A DNA stretch of 64,000 bases. Origin: Proteiniborus ethanoligenes. Its GTDB lineage: Bacteria; Bacillota; Clostridia; Tissierellales; Proteiniboraceae. Below, in pieces: positions 54,839-63,687 of this stretch (within the stretch, counting starts at the first letter, position 1; each line of letters starts with the position of its first letter). The position numbers were made by a program, and so were the translations under genes. Location of the stretch: NCBI RefSeq assembly GCF_900107485.1, contig NZ_FNQE01000006.1, positions 40,065 to 104,064 on the forward strand. Direction: 5' to 3'. The notes under the pieces are model-generated. The model did not search any database and was not told where the DNA came from. It saw only the letters and a list, made by a program, of their open reading frames with translations.

Positions 54839-55771
54839 TTATCTATAAATAGTTGTACCTGTTTCACCTGAAATGGCTTTTTTTGCATTTTCAAGAGAAG
54901 AAATAACAGCTGTTCTACCTTCTTTTGATTGTACAAAATCAATTGCAGCCTCTACCTTTGGTAGCATACTTCCTGGTGCAAAATGTCCTTCGTCAATATA
55001 TTTTAGTGCTTCTCCTACTGTAATTCTGTCTAAGTTTACTTGATTTGGTTTACCAAAGTTAATTGCGATTTTTTCTACTGCAGTTAGTATAAATAGGGTA
55101 TCGCAATCTAATAGCTCCGCTAATTTTTGACTAGCTAAGTCTTTATCTATAACTGCTGGAATACCTATTAGAGCATTGCCTTTTCTTACTGTAGGGATTC
55201 CTCCACCTCCTACAGCAATTACAATATGACCACTGTTTACAATGTCATTGATAACATCTTTCTCCACTATATCTACTGGTTTAGGGGAAGGAACTACTCT
55301 TCTATATCCTCTTCCAGAGTCTTCAACCATTGTATATCCTTTTTTGATTACTAGCTCATCTGCTTCCTCTTTACTAAAAAATCCACCTATTGGCTTAGAA
55401 GGCTTCTTAAATGCCTCATCATTTTCATCTACAATAACCTGTGTTACTACAGAAACAACTGATTTGTTAATATTTCTATTCTTTAATTCAAATGCTATGG
55501 CATTTTGAAGATGATATCCTATATAGCCTTGACTCATTGCTCCACACTCGGGAAAAGGCATTTCAGGAATTCTATTATCTACACTTGCTGCAGTTTCTAA
55601 AGCAGAATTAATCATTCCAACCTGTGGTCCATTTCCATGGGCTAGTACAACGATGTGTCCTGCTTCAATTAAATCCACAATAGGCTTGGCCGTTTCTTTT
55701 ACTAATTCTAATTGTTCTTTTGGGCTGTTGCCTAATGCGTTTCCTCCTAATGCTATCATTACTTTACTCAC
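54839..55771 (-). CDS. Carbamate kinase
   Basis: Predicted 310 residues of the amino-acid kinase superfamily, near the usual length. N-terminal IALGGNAL, then HGNGPQVG, 'VVPSPKPVDIVE' and AVGGGGIP are carbamate-kinase hallmarks. It makes ATP from carbamoyl phosphate. Located next to AllG/AllF-like genes, it is probably the energy-yielding step of oxamate or ureide breakdown (AllK/YbcF role) rather than of the arginine deiminase path, for which no arcA is present. The GTG at 55771 gives AGGAGTGAT good spacing. Independent of allG because a hairpin separates them. Confidence 0.92.
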   Translation of the reverse strand: MSKVMIALGGNALGNSPKEQLELVKETAKPIVDLIEAGHIVVLAHGNGPQVGMINSALETAASVDNRIPEMPFPECGAMSQGYIGYHLQNAIAFELKNRNINKSVVSVVTQVIVDENDEAFKKPSKPIGGFFSKEEADELVIKKGYTMVEDSGRGYRRVVPSPKPVDIVEKDVINDIVNSGHIVIAVGGGGIPTVRKGNALIGIPAVIDKDLASQKLAELLDCDTLFILTAVEKIAINFGKPNQVNLDRITVGEALKYIDEGHFAPGSMLPKVEAAIDFVQSKEGRTAVISSLENAKKAISGETGTTIYR

Positions 55772-55879
55772 AATCATCACTCCTCTTCAAATTCCTATAC
55801 ATTTCTAATATGGCATCTTATATAAAATTTAACCAATGGTGAATATGTTATTCTTTATTTTCTTACATTAACTATCTAA

Positions 55880-55918
55880 AGAAATCTTTGAAGTCATTAA
55901 ATGACTCCAAAGATCTCT
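55880..55918 (-). terminator. Hairpin between allG-like gene and carbamate kinase gene
   Basis: 18-bp stem with two G-U pairs (55880-55897 with 55901-55918), TAA loop, 22 bp beyond the allG-like stop. The T-tract on the minus strand is short, so some read-through into the carbamate kinase gene is likely. Confidence 0.6.
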
Positions 55919-55940
55919 TTATTATAAAATAAGGGTTAGT

Positions 55941-57197
55941 TTATTTTGCATACTTTTCAACTAATGCTTCTAATGCTTTTGTAAAGCATCCAAGTGGAGC
56001 TCTAACTGTACCTGCACCAACTTGGCCAACGCCAGCCTTTTTATGTGCAATTCCTGTATTTATAAGAGGTGTTATCCCTGTTTCAACAACTTTTCTCACA
56101 TCAATTCCAAGACAAGCTCCTTTAAAATCCCATGTTGGAATAGACCAGTTTGGATTGTGATCCATACAAATTTCCTTCATTTCATCACTAATGTTTTGAG
56201 CTGCATCAAATCCACCTGCACCTACAAATCTAGTTACTCCAGGAGCAGCAATCATTGCCATACCACCAACACCAAGAGCCTCTGTAATAGCACTGTCTCC
56301 TATATCAGGGTTAGCATCTTCTTGAGAATATCCAGTAAAGAATAAACCTTCTGGAGTATTAACAGGTGCAGTAAACCATTGATCTCCCATTCCTGATACT
56401 CTTATACCAAATTCATTACCATTTCTAGTCATGGCAGTTACAATTGTTCCTTCTTGTATTGTTCTTGCTGAGTCCATTACTGCTTTAGAAAGAGCCATTG
56501 CAATATTTAGGAAGAACTGATCTGTATCAGCAAGGAATTTTGTTACTGCTAACAAGTCTTCTTTACTAATATCTGTTTGTACAAGATATGGAGTTATATC
56601 TTTCATAAATATTGCAGAAGCTGCGATATTTCTTTGGTGGAATTCATCACCCATAGTTATTGCTTTTGCTATTATTACATTTAGGTTCATACCACCATCA
56701 GTTAGTTTTAGTGCTTTAGACAAAGATGGTCCTAAAACATCTTTCATCCAATGAAGTCTATTAACAACTTCTTCGTTATATGCTCCAAATCTTAATACTT
56801 TACCTATACCTTCATTCATTGTACAGTAAGCTCTATTTCCACCATCTTTATTCTCAACAACTAAAACAGCCATGTTACCTGATGTTATTCCACCCATTGG
56901 ACCAACTGCATCTACATGATGACAAGGAATAAACTCAATTTCTCCATTTGAGAGTAATTTATGTGCTTCTTCTTCATTAGTTGCCCATCCTTCAAATATA
57001 GCCGCTCCATAGCAAGAACCTTTCATTGGCTCAGTCATTTGCTCCCATTTTATTGGAGGACCAGCGTGAAGTAATACTTTCCCATTTAATTCTTTAATTA
57101 CGCTTTTTGCAGGCACTACATCAACTAGATATGGCTGTGCAGATACAATTTTATCAATAACCGCTTGGTTTGCTTCGTTTAAACTATTATATTTCAT
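55941..57197 (-). CDS. allG: AllG/YlbE-family (DUF1116) protein
   Basis: Predicted 418 residues, DUF1116 family. 'LLHAGPPIKWEQMTEPMKG' (near residue 51-69) and CIDVR/CLGIDVRKV are the type of conserved patches seen in it. E. coli AllFGH has been shown to be the oxamate carbamoyltransferase, AllG being this family. Two other genes, FdrA-like (AllF) just upstream and carbamate kinase just downstream, match that module. No AllH (DUF2877) gene was found in the window. Start with AGGAGGAA upstream; FdrA gene ends 13 bp before. Confidence 0.88.
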   Translation of the reverse strand: MKYNSLNEANQAVIDKIVSAQPYLVDVVPAKSVIKELNGKVLLHAGPPIKWEQMTEPMKGSCYGAAIFEGWATNEEEAHKLLSNGEIEFIPCHHVDAVGPMGGITSGNMAVLVVENKDGGNRAYCTMNEGIGKVLRFGAYNEEVVNRLHWMKDVLGPSLSKALKLTDGGMNLNVIIAKAITMGDEFHQRNIAASAIFMKDITPYLVQTDISKEDLLAVTKFLADTDQFFLNIAMALSKAVMDSARTIQEGTIVTAMTRNGNEFGIRVSGMGDQWFTAPVNTPEGLFFTGYSQEDANPDIGDSAITEALGVGGMAMIAAPGVTRFVGAGGFDAAQNISDEMKEICMDHNPNWSIPTWDFKGACLGIDVRKVVETGITPLINTGIAHKKAGVGQVGAGTVRAPLGCFTKALEALVEKYAK

Positions 57198-57209
57198 TGT
57201 TTATTCCTC

Positions 57210-58925
57210 CTATAAAGAATTTAGTAGATCTAATAGACCTTGTGTTTTTTTATCTCCACCTGCAATAGGTGACCAATTATATTGAACAACTTGTCCACCA
57301 TGACTTAATACAGTATTTGCAAAGTTTTCAAGTCCTATGTTTATAACCTTAAGATCAGTATTTAACAACCCATTTTTATTTATTTCTGAAACTGTAGTTT
57401 TATCTTCTGTTTGAAGGTACTTTAATGCTTCTATTGCTGTATAAGTAGCTTCAGCATTCGTATCTAAAACAAGTACCCCTGCTTCTTTTAATTCAGTAAC
57501 TTGTGAACTGTATACTTGTTTATCTTCTTCAGTACCACATACAGAAGCTATAAATAATATGTCTTGTCCTTTTGAATTTTTATATTCTATGACCTTCTTA
57601 ATTTCAGGCGCCAACGCTCCTGCCATATCATCATTTGAGCCATAGCCTAACACATTATCAAATAGTACAATAGCTACATCTTCTTTTTCGATTAGTTTAT
57701 TTAATATATCAATTCTTGTGCTAGGATCTATCATTGGATGAGGTCTTCCTTTTGTATACCTATCATCACCAAAATCAATAATTTCATGGCCCTCATAATT
57801 AAGCATATAACCTTCAGGATTTTTACTGTCCTTAATGTTAAAGTAATCCTTAAGCAATATAGATGCCTCTCCTGCTAAAGTTCCTCCACCATAGTATCCG
57901 TGAATTTTTCTTTGATTTTGATTACTTTTTATAGTATCTAATTTTTCTAAGATACCTTGAAGATTTTTTCTATAGTTTCCTGAAGTTTTAGAAATCATTA
58001 GAGCTTGATAGCCAGCTTCTTCTAATGTCCAAACATATATTATGTTATCTTCAGAATTTTCAGGCTTTTCACCTAAAAATAATGCTACTACTTTTTTATC
58101 TAAGGTTTTGAAAGTCTCAATTACCTTATCTTTTACTGATGGTGCTGGTGGCTTAGATATGAATACTATAACATCAGTATTGTCATCTTCATTTAACATC
58201 TTAAGGGCATCAATAGCAGAAATTCCTCCTATTTCTTCTGATAAATCTCTTCCACCAATTCCTATTGCATGTGAAATTCCTCCACCATTTCTACCAATTA
58301 TGGATGTTACCTCTTGAATACCAGTTCCTGATGCACCTACTATACCAATATTTCCTTTTTGTACTATATTGGCAAAAGCTAGAGGTATACTAGATATTAT
58401 TCCAGTACCACAATCTGGTCCCATTACTATTAATCCTTTATTATGAGCCTTTTCTTTCAATTTTTTCTCTTCTTCTATAGATACATTATCACTAAATATA
58501 AAGGTGTTTATGTTTTTATCTAACAAGCGATCAGCCTCTTTAAAAACATATTCTCCTGGTAAAGATATTAAGGCTAAATTTGCATCAGGTAAATTATTCA
58601 ATGCTCCATCTAAGGTTCTAGATGTTGTTAGTTTCTTATCCTTTGACTTTGAAGATAAATCCTTTATGAAATTATCTAACTCATTTGATACATTACTGAC
58701 TAGACTTTCATTATCAGTGTCAACTGCTATACAGATATCATTAGGGGTTGCATCTTCAAATTCTGCTACATCCATTCCTGTATTTTGAAATATTTCTTTG
58801 TTTGCAGGTGTTCCCATCATTATAGAAACTTTGTTGATTCCATCTAATTTTGAAAGCTTACTACTAAGAAGCATTAAATTTACTGAGTCTTGATAGGTAT
58901 TTTTCTTAATTAATCCATAAATCAT
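57210..58925 (-). CDS. allF: FdrA/AllF-family protein
   Basis: Predicted 571 residues, FdrA family, succinyl-CoA-synthetase-like fold. N-terminal YxDSVxLM (YQDSVNLMLLS), central VMGPDCGTGII and GIVGASGTGIQEVT loops, and C-terminal VALFDNVLGYGSNDDMAG. Partner of the DUF1116 protein in a carbamoyl transfer module; in E. coli AllFGH cleaves oxalurate to oxamate and carbamoyl phosphate. First gene of this operon, with GGAGTGATGAG upstream. Confidence 0.9.
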   Translation of the reverse strand: MIYGLIKKNTYQDSVNLMLLSSKLSKLDGINKVSIMMGTPANKEIFQNTGMDVAEFEDATPNDICIAVDTDNESLVSNVSNELDNFIKDLSSKSKDKKLTTSRTLDGALNNLPDANLALISLPGEYVFKEADRLLDKNINTFIFSDNVSIEEEKKLKEKAHNKGLIVMGPDCGTGIISSIPLAFANIVQKGNIGIVGASGTGIQEVTSIIGRNGGGISHAIGIGGRDLSEEIGGISAIDALKMLNEDDNTDVIVFISKPPAPSVKDKVIETFKTLDKKVVALFLGEKPENSEDNIIYVWTLEEAGYQALMISKTSGNYRKNLQGILEKLDTIKSNQNQRKIHGYYGGGTLAGEASILLKDYFNIKDSKNPEGYMLNYEGHEIIDFGDDRYTKGRPHPMIDPSTRIDILNKLIEKEDVAIVLFDNVLGYGSNDDMAGALAPEIKKVIEYKNSKGQDILFIASVCGTEEDKQVYSSQVTELKEAGVLVLDTNAEATYTAIEALKYLQTEDKTTVSEINKNGLLNTDLKVINIGLENFANTVLSHGGQVVQYNWSPIAGGDKKTQGLLDLLNSL

Positions 58926-58991
58926 CTCATCACTCCTAACAAATAAATAGTACCTATATTTCTATGTTTATTCAGATAAAGTAATATATAA

Positions 58992-59546
58992 TTAAATGTC
59001 TAATTTTAAATCTCCAGGTTTTATCCAACCTAATTTTCTGAAAATCTCAGAGATAATCCAAGTTAATATTGCAGGGGCTATGAAACAGAATACTATAATT
59101 TTTAACCAAATCTCTCCTGCTGGATAACCTGCTTGAGTCATAGCTGCTAAAGCTCCAAGTGGTGCAACTAAACCAGATGTTCCTGTACCAGCTGCAGCTG
59201 ATATACTTTCCATTTTAAAAATTGTAGTTACAAATGGTCCAAGTATCATTGATGTAATTGTTGGCGGGACCATTAGTAAAGGATTTTTAACTATATTTCC
59301 TATTTGAACCATTGGGGAGCCTAATGACTGAGCTATTAAACCTGAGAATCCATTTTCTCTGTAGCTTTGGATACCAAAACCTATAGTATGAGCACATCCA
59401 CCTACAACAGCTGCCCCAGATGCTACTCCAGATATACCAATCATTATTGCAATAGCAGTACTACTAATAGGTAGTGTTAAAGCTATACCCATCAATGCTG
59501 CAACTAACATTCCCATTGGTATTGGTTGTAATTCAGTTGCTTTCAT
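58992..59546 (-). pseudogene. 5'-truncated PTS EIIC (PTS_EIIC_2) remnant
   Basis: The frame gives 184 residues that match the C-terminal half of PTS_EIIC_2 proteins, which are about 330-350 residues long (LPISSTAIAIMIGISG, SYRENGFSGL, QIGNIVKNP, PPTI). The first half is absent. No ribosome site precedes its ATG (MKATELQPIP), and in the family this stretch is internal. An in-frame TAA lies 8 codons upstream of it. It is therefore a truncated remnant that probably lost its 5' part in a deletion shared with the neighbouring lctP-like gene. Confidence 0.7.
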
Positions 59547-59653
59547 TGATTTACGTTGTTTAAAATCTATTTAGAATTTACAATTAGTTATAGTGTATCC
59601 TATTTTTTTGTTATGTTACTATCCATTGTTTATCTATGAAAGGTGGTATTTTT

Positions 59654-61265
59654 ATGAATTTACCTATAAACTTATTTTATTGGTTTCTAGCTATAATACC
59701 AATTTTACTTCTTCTATTTATTAATGGTGAAATTTCAATGGGGAGCATCAAAAGCTGCACCTGTGACACTTGTTTTGACTACTGTAATAAGTGTGCTGTT
59801 TTTTAAAGCTAATACTATAGTTATTGTAATTGAGATTTTGAAGGCACTATGGAGTTCATTAAGTATTATATTAGTAATTTTAACAGCTATATTACTATAC
59901 GAGGTTAGTAGTGAGGCTAAATCTTTTAGTGTTTTAAACAAAGCTTTTGAGAAACTTGCTCCTAATGAATTGTTACGAATCATGGGAATTGGGATAGCGT
60001 TTGCAAGTTTTTTGCAAGGTGTAACTGGATTTGGAGTGCCAGTTTTAGTAACAGCGCCCTTACTTATCGGCATAGGAGTATCTCCGATATGGGCAGTTGT
60101 TATTCCTTTAATAGGTCATAGTTGGGCTGGAACTTTTGGAACCTTAGCTCTGGCTTGGCATTCTATGATTATGCAAACAGGAATATCTGATGTAAGTACT
60201 ATAAGCACTATTGCAATATATACAAGTGGTTTATTATTTATTTTAAACATTATTTCTTGTACAACTATTGCATATTTTTACGGTGGATTTAAGGCTATCA
60301 GGAAGGGATTCTTAGCAATTGTTCTTATATCATTGACTCAAGGTGTTGGCCAAATCCTTTTCTCACAAATCAATGCTGATCTTGCTGTCTTTGTTCCTAG
60401 CTCTATTTCGTTAATTGTCATAATGTTGCTTTCTAAAAGCCCATTATACAAGGACAATTGGCAGATCTTTGATAGTAAAATAATGATAAGAAAAGAAAAA
60501 TCAATAGAGTCTTCTAAGGAAGATCGAATGAGTGTTAATGATGCTTTTATGCCTTATTATTTAATGACATCTATAACATTGATTGTATTACTTATTACAC
60601 CAATTAATCAATTCCTTAGCAGATTTAGCTATGGTCCAAGCTTTATACAAACTGCAACAGCCTTTGGTGTTGTAAACAATGCGGTTACCAAGTTTTCACC
60701 TATAAAACCATTTACTCATGCTAGTATGTTCCTTTTTGTTTCTGCAGTATTAGGATATTTTTATTACTTAAGTAAAGGTCTTATTAAGAAGGGATCTTTT
60801 CAAAATGTATTAAAGAGGACTATAAAAAAAGCACTTCCTTCGGGATTTGCCATAATTTCTTTAATTACTATGTCTAGGATAATGTCAGGAACAGGACAAA
60901 CTGAGGTTTTAGCACAGGGTGTTTCAAACGTACTAGGTAGATATTATGTCCTTATTTCTCCATTTATAGGTCTACTTGGCTCATTTATAACTGGAAGTAA
61001 TATGTCATCTAATATTTTATTTAGTATATTTCAAATGAAAACTTCTCAGATAATAGGGTTAAATACCTCTGCAATTCTAGGTGCCCAATCTGCTGGTGGT
61101 GGAATAGGAACCTCTATAGCACCAGGAAACGTAGTATTAGGAACAACTACTGCTGGCATCTTAGGCTCTGAAGGAAAGGTTTTAAAAAAGATTATTCCTT
61201 TTGCTTTATCTGTTGCTTTTATATTTGGTTTGTTGTTATTTATATATCATTTTATACTCATATGA
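59654..61265 (+). pseudogene. L-lactate permease (LctP) family gene with a 5' frameshift
   Basis: The main frame (59724-61265) encodes about 513 residues of an LctP-family transporter with about 12 membrane segments, including QGVTGFGVPVLVTAPLLI and GSNMSSNILFS. Its usual start, an ATG at 59654 with AGGTGG upstream, opens the correct N-terminus (MNLPINLFYWFLAIIPILLLLF) but in another frame. One extra base around 59718-59720 joins the two exactly at the family's conserved 'LMVKFQWGASKAAP'. No ribosome site precedes the ATG at 59724. It is probably a frameshift mutant, or needs frameshifting. The protein, if whole, would import lactate or glycolate. Confidence 0.65.
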
Positions 61266-61266
61266 T

Positions 61267-61302
61267 GAAAGGGACCTGCTCTATAAGAGCTGGGTCCCTT
61301 TC
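61267..61302. terminator. Bidirectional terminator
   Basis: 10-bp outer stem GAAAGGGACC/GGTCCCTTTC with an inner GCTCT/AGAGC stem, between the LctP-like gene and the nitroreductase gene. Confidence 0.88.
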
Positions 61303-62033
61303 TTTCCTAATGTAGCAGCATATACTACAAATTGGTTTTCTCCATCTAAGCCAAGCAATTCATTTATTTTGTCATCATCAAATGCACCAATGGCACAAGC
61401 TCCACCATCTATAGATACTGCTGTCAAATAAAGATTTTGACATACATGTCCTGCATCTAGATGAATATATCTATATCCTCTCTCACCATATCTCCATGTT
61501 ACTCTGTAAATATCTGCAGCCCATATAAAGGTTACAGCACTATTCTTAACAAACACCTGATCACGACAAGCAAAGGTTACTTTATCTGCTATTTCTGGCT
61601 CTAAGTTGACTGCAATAAGTTTATGGGAAAGTGCTATGTATCTGTATAGACCTGGTTTTATTCCCTCTACTCTATTTATTAGAAGAAAAGTTTCAAATAC
61701 ATGTCTAGCACCTGCGGAAGGAACATTTCTAAGGGTAGCTGGTCTAGATACAATTTGCTTTACACCCTGAGTACACCACAATAAATAAGAAAGCTCTTCA
61801 ATAGTTAGTGGAGTATCAGCATATTTTCTCAAGGTTCTTCGAGTTTCTATGGCTGTTCTTAAATCCATATTCTTAATATTTAGATTCTCAGCAGATGGCA
61901 AATCAATTAGCTCCGCTTCTTTGTCATAATCTAGCTCAAAGGGAGGTTGGGGTAGTCCCTTGTTTTGATCAGACTCATCTAAATACTTGTATTTAGTTTT
62001 TTCCATAAATTCTTTTCCTATTTCTTTAATCAT
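61281..62033 (-). CDS. SagB/ThcOx-family (nitroreductase fold) dehydrogenase
   Basis: Predicted 250 residues, FMN nitroreductase superfamily, SagB/ThcOx-like. 'ETRRTLRKYADTPLTIEELSYLLWCTQG' (about 65-92) and VPSAGARHVFE are the N-terminal FMN-binding stretch, and HLDAGHVCQNLYLTAVS is the C-terminal one. SagB-type enzymes oxidise azolines in modified peptides; stand-alone members have unknown substrates, and no cyclodehydratase or precursor peptide is nearby. ATG at 62033 chosen for AGGGGGAT spacing. Confidence 0.85.
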   Translation of the reverse strand: MIKEIGKEFMEKTKYKYLDESDQNKGLPQPPFELDYDKEAELIDLPSAENLNIKNMDLRTAIETRRTLRKYADTPLTIEELSYLLWCTQGVKQIVSRPATLRNVPSAGARHVFETFLLINRVEGIKPGLYRYIALSHKLIAVNLEPEIADKVTFACRDQVFVKNSAVTFIWAADIYRVTWRYGERGYRYIHLDAGHVCQNLYLTAVSIDGGACAIGAFDDDKINELLGLDGENQFVVYAATLGKKGTQLL

Positions 62034-62263
62034 TTTCAATCCCCCTAAAATTTTATTTTAAAATACATGCAAAATTGCTTTTATTAGTATTCTATACTAA
62101 TTCTACAATATTTCTGATAATTTTTCACTATTTGTAGTCTATTTACCATGAACAAAGTTTCCTTATATATTACTATCTGAAAAATATATCCTTATTTATT
62201 CTATTAATAGCACCAAATACATATTTTTGTATATTATATTATCAGAAGTAAGGAGGTGAAGCC

Positions 62264-62731
62264 TTGAATAGCCATCTAAAATCATTATGTAACAATCTAA
62301 ACATTGAGCTTATATATACTGATAACAAGTATACGGTTTTATCAAATGGAAGTAAAAACAGTATTCCTGTTATAAGAGCTAATAAAGTATTTAGAAACTG
62401 TCCTCGCAATGTAGCAGAAGCCATTATCGAATACTATTTCTTCCTCGATAACGAAAATCTAAACCTTGTAGAAGAATATTTAGAACAAAAAAATATTTTA
62501 AGCTATAAAATTAAAGTTCCTATTCAATTATCTTATCCCATAGAAAGTAAAGCTATTACAAAAAAATCAAATAAGACAATAGCAGAGTCCGAAATAGAAG
62601 CAAATATATCCCATATTATCTTAAAAGACTTTAAAGGTAATAAATCTTATGTAAAGCCAAACGAGGCAATTAAGCCGTTAACGGATAACATTTATGAATT
62701 AGATGTAACTGTTGACTACATTGATACATAG
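62264..62731 (+). CDS. Hypothetical protein upstream of the cysteine-rich gene
   Basis: Predicted 155 residues. Not recognised. The first half resembles a small alpha-beta domain (NIELIYTDNKYTVLSNGSK) and residues 105-155 are a beta-rich tail. No signal peptide, membrane segment or cysteine pattern. TTG start at 62264 with a near-perfect AAGGAGGTG site. It is 22 bp before the gene at 62754 and may be in one operon. A spore-related role is possible but not shown. Confidence 0.6.
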   Translation: MNSHLKSLCNNLNIELIYTDNKYTVLSNGSKNSIPVIRANKVFRNCPRNVAEAIIEYYFFLDNENLNLVEEYLEQKNILSYKIKVPIQLSYPIESKAITKKSNKTIAESEIEANISHIILKDFKGNKSYVKPNEAIKPLTDNIYELDVTVDYIDT

Positions 62732-62753
62732 TATATTGAAGGGAGGTGTTTTA

Positions 62754-63119
62754 ATGGGTTGGAAACTTAAAAGAATTGAGCTGTCTGGAAAATAGAAGCT
62801 AAAGCCAAATGAAGAAAGAGATATGGTGATCTGCTTAGAAGAAGAAAATAGAGCAGCAATACACGGAGTTGTAAAATTTCCTGATGGCTGTCCTGTAAAG
62901 GATGCAGTAGTTAAGCTATTTGAAAAAGAAAGTAAATGTAAGCTAAAACCTATAACCTTTGCATTTACTGATGAGTGTGGACAATTTTTATTTGGAGTAG
63001 ATTCTTGTAAAGATTATGTTATAAAAGTATTCTTCTATCATCCTGAGCATATGCCACCATCACCGCCACCACATTGTAAAAAGGATGATAATGACTGTGA
63101 CTATAAGGAATATTCTTAA
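62754..63119 (+). pseudogene. Carboxypeptidase-regulatory-like small protein interrupted by an amber codon
   Basis: The ATG at 62754 has a strong AGGGAGGTG site. The frame is broken by TAG at 62793-62795 (codon 14) and then stays open to TAA at 63119, including the in-frame ATG 62823 (MVICLEEEN). The 3' part has a transthyretin-like/CarboxypepD_reg domain (HGVVKFPDGCPVKDAVVKLF, FTDECGQFLFG) and a Cys-, Pro-, His-rich end. Either TAG is a nonsense mutation, or translation restarts at 62823 (98 residues) with a weak site. Read-through is not excluded, but nothing in the window supports it. Confidence 0.6.
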
Positions 63120-63125
63120 GTCTAA

Positions 63126-63163
63126 AAGCCTAAACAGAGATTTTCTAGTCTCTGTTTAGGCTT
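63126..63163. terminator. Terminator after the small carboxypeptidase-like gene
   Basis: Perfect 15-bp stem AAGCCTAAACAGAGA/TCTCTGTTTAGGCTT with an 8-nt loop. Confidence 0.88.
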
Positions 63164-63337
63164 TACTTAGTAAGCTAATGAATTTTTCAACATCTGTTGT
63201 AGGCTCGTTGCAAGAAAAATTTTCACATACATATACAGTTGCTTTATTATCTATCATTTGCTGATTTTGAGTAAAAGAAGCTATTTTATATAGTTTCTCC
63301 TCTCATTCATTAAGAATAATAGATGCAAAGGGTAAAA
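63156..63337 (-). pseudogene. C-terminal fragment of a thioredoxin-domain (YyaL-like) protein
   Basis: On the minus strand the frame LPFASIILNE-stop-EEKLYKIASFTQNQQM... ending at the TAA 63156 resembles the C-terminal 50-60 residues of YyaL/SPATA20-type proteins (VYVCENFSCNEPTTD). An in-frame TGA and the absence of the rest (about 600 residues) show a remnant. Confidence 0.5.
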
Positions 63338-63353
63338 AGTGTTTGATATACAT

Positions 63354-63436
63354 TGTGCATACAATCCTCTTTTGCATAACTCACTTGCAACTGCATATTC
63401 CCCTGCTAAGGATAATGTGTTTTTAGAAATTCCCAT
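63354..63436 (-). pseudogene. N-terminal fragment of an unknown small protein
   Basis: ATG at 63436 with TTGGAGGGATA upstream opens MGISKNTLSLAGEYAVASEL and CKRGLYAQ before the reading frame runs into unrelated sequence. The start resembles nuclease-like hypothetical proteins beginning 'TLSLAGEYAVASELCRRG'. The join to the YyaL-like fragment shows a deletion or rearrangement. Confidence 0.45.
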
Positions 63437-63657
63437 TTATATCCCTCCAAAGTGTTAAGCAGACACAAATAATCAGGCCACCGTGATAGTAATACTAGCT
63501 TTAATTTGTAGATTGATTAAATTGTAGCATATCTTCACTAGAAGCATCAATATAAAAGCAACAACCCCATCCCCATGCTTTTCCCTAATTAATTAAATCA
63601 CATCTTCTTAACATAAACATAATATAATACTATACAACTATGAAAGGAAGGAGTAAA

Positions 63658-63687
63658 ATGTATAATATCTCCTATTTAGCCCCCTAA
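63658..63687 (+). pseudogene. Start of a gene cut by the IS element
   Basis: ATG at 63658, with AAGGAAGGAGTAAA upstream, opens MYNISYLAP and then stops at 63685-63687, right where the IS sequence seems to begin. The strong ribosome site shows a real gene start whose body was displaced. Confidence 0.5.

Noticed and set aside
61281..62033. SagB-type gene as part of a thiazole/oxazole peptide cluster
   Set aside because: No cyclodehydratase, precursor peptide or export genes are adjacent.
62793..62795. The amber codon as pyrrolysine
   Set aside because: No pyl genes in the window and the position is not in a known Pyl protein; a nonsense mutation is simpler.
63156..63337. The in-frame TGA in the YyaL-like fragment as selenocysteine
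   Set aside because: The gene is only a fragment, the residue is not at a redox motif (NE-stop-EE), and no SECIS-like hairpin follows.
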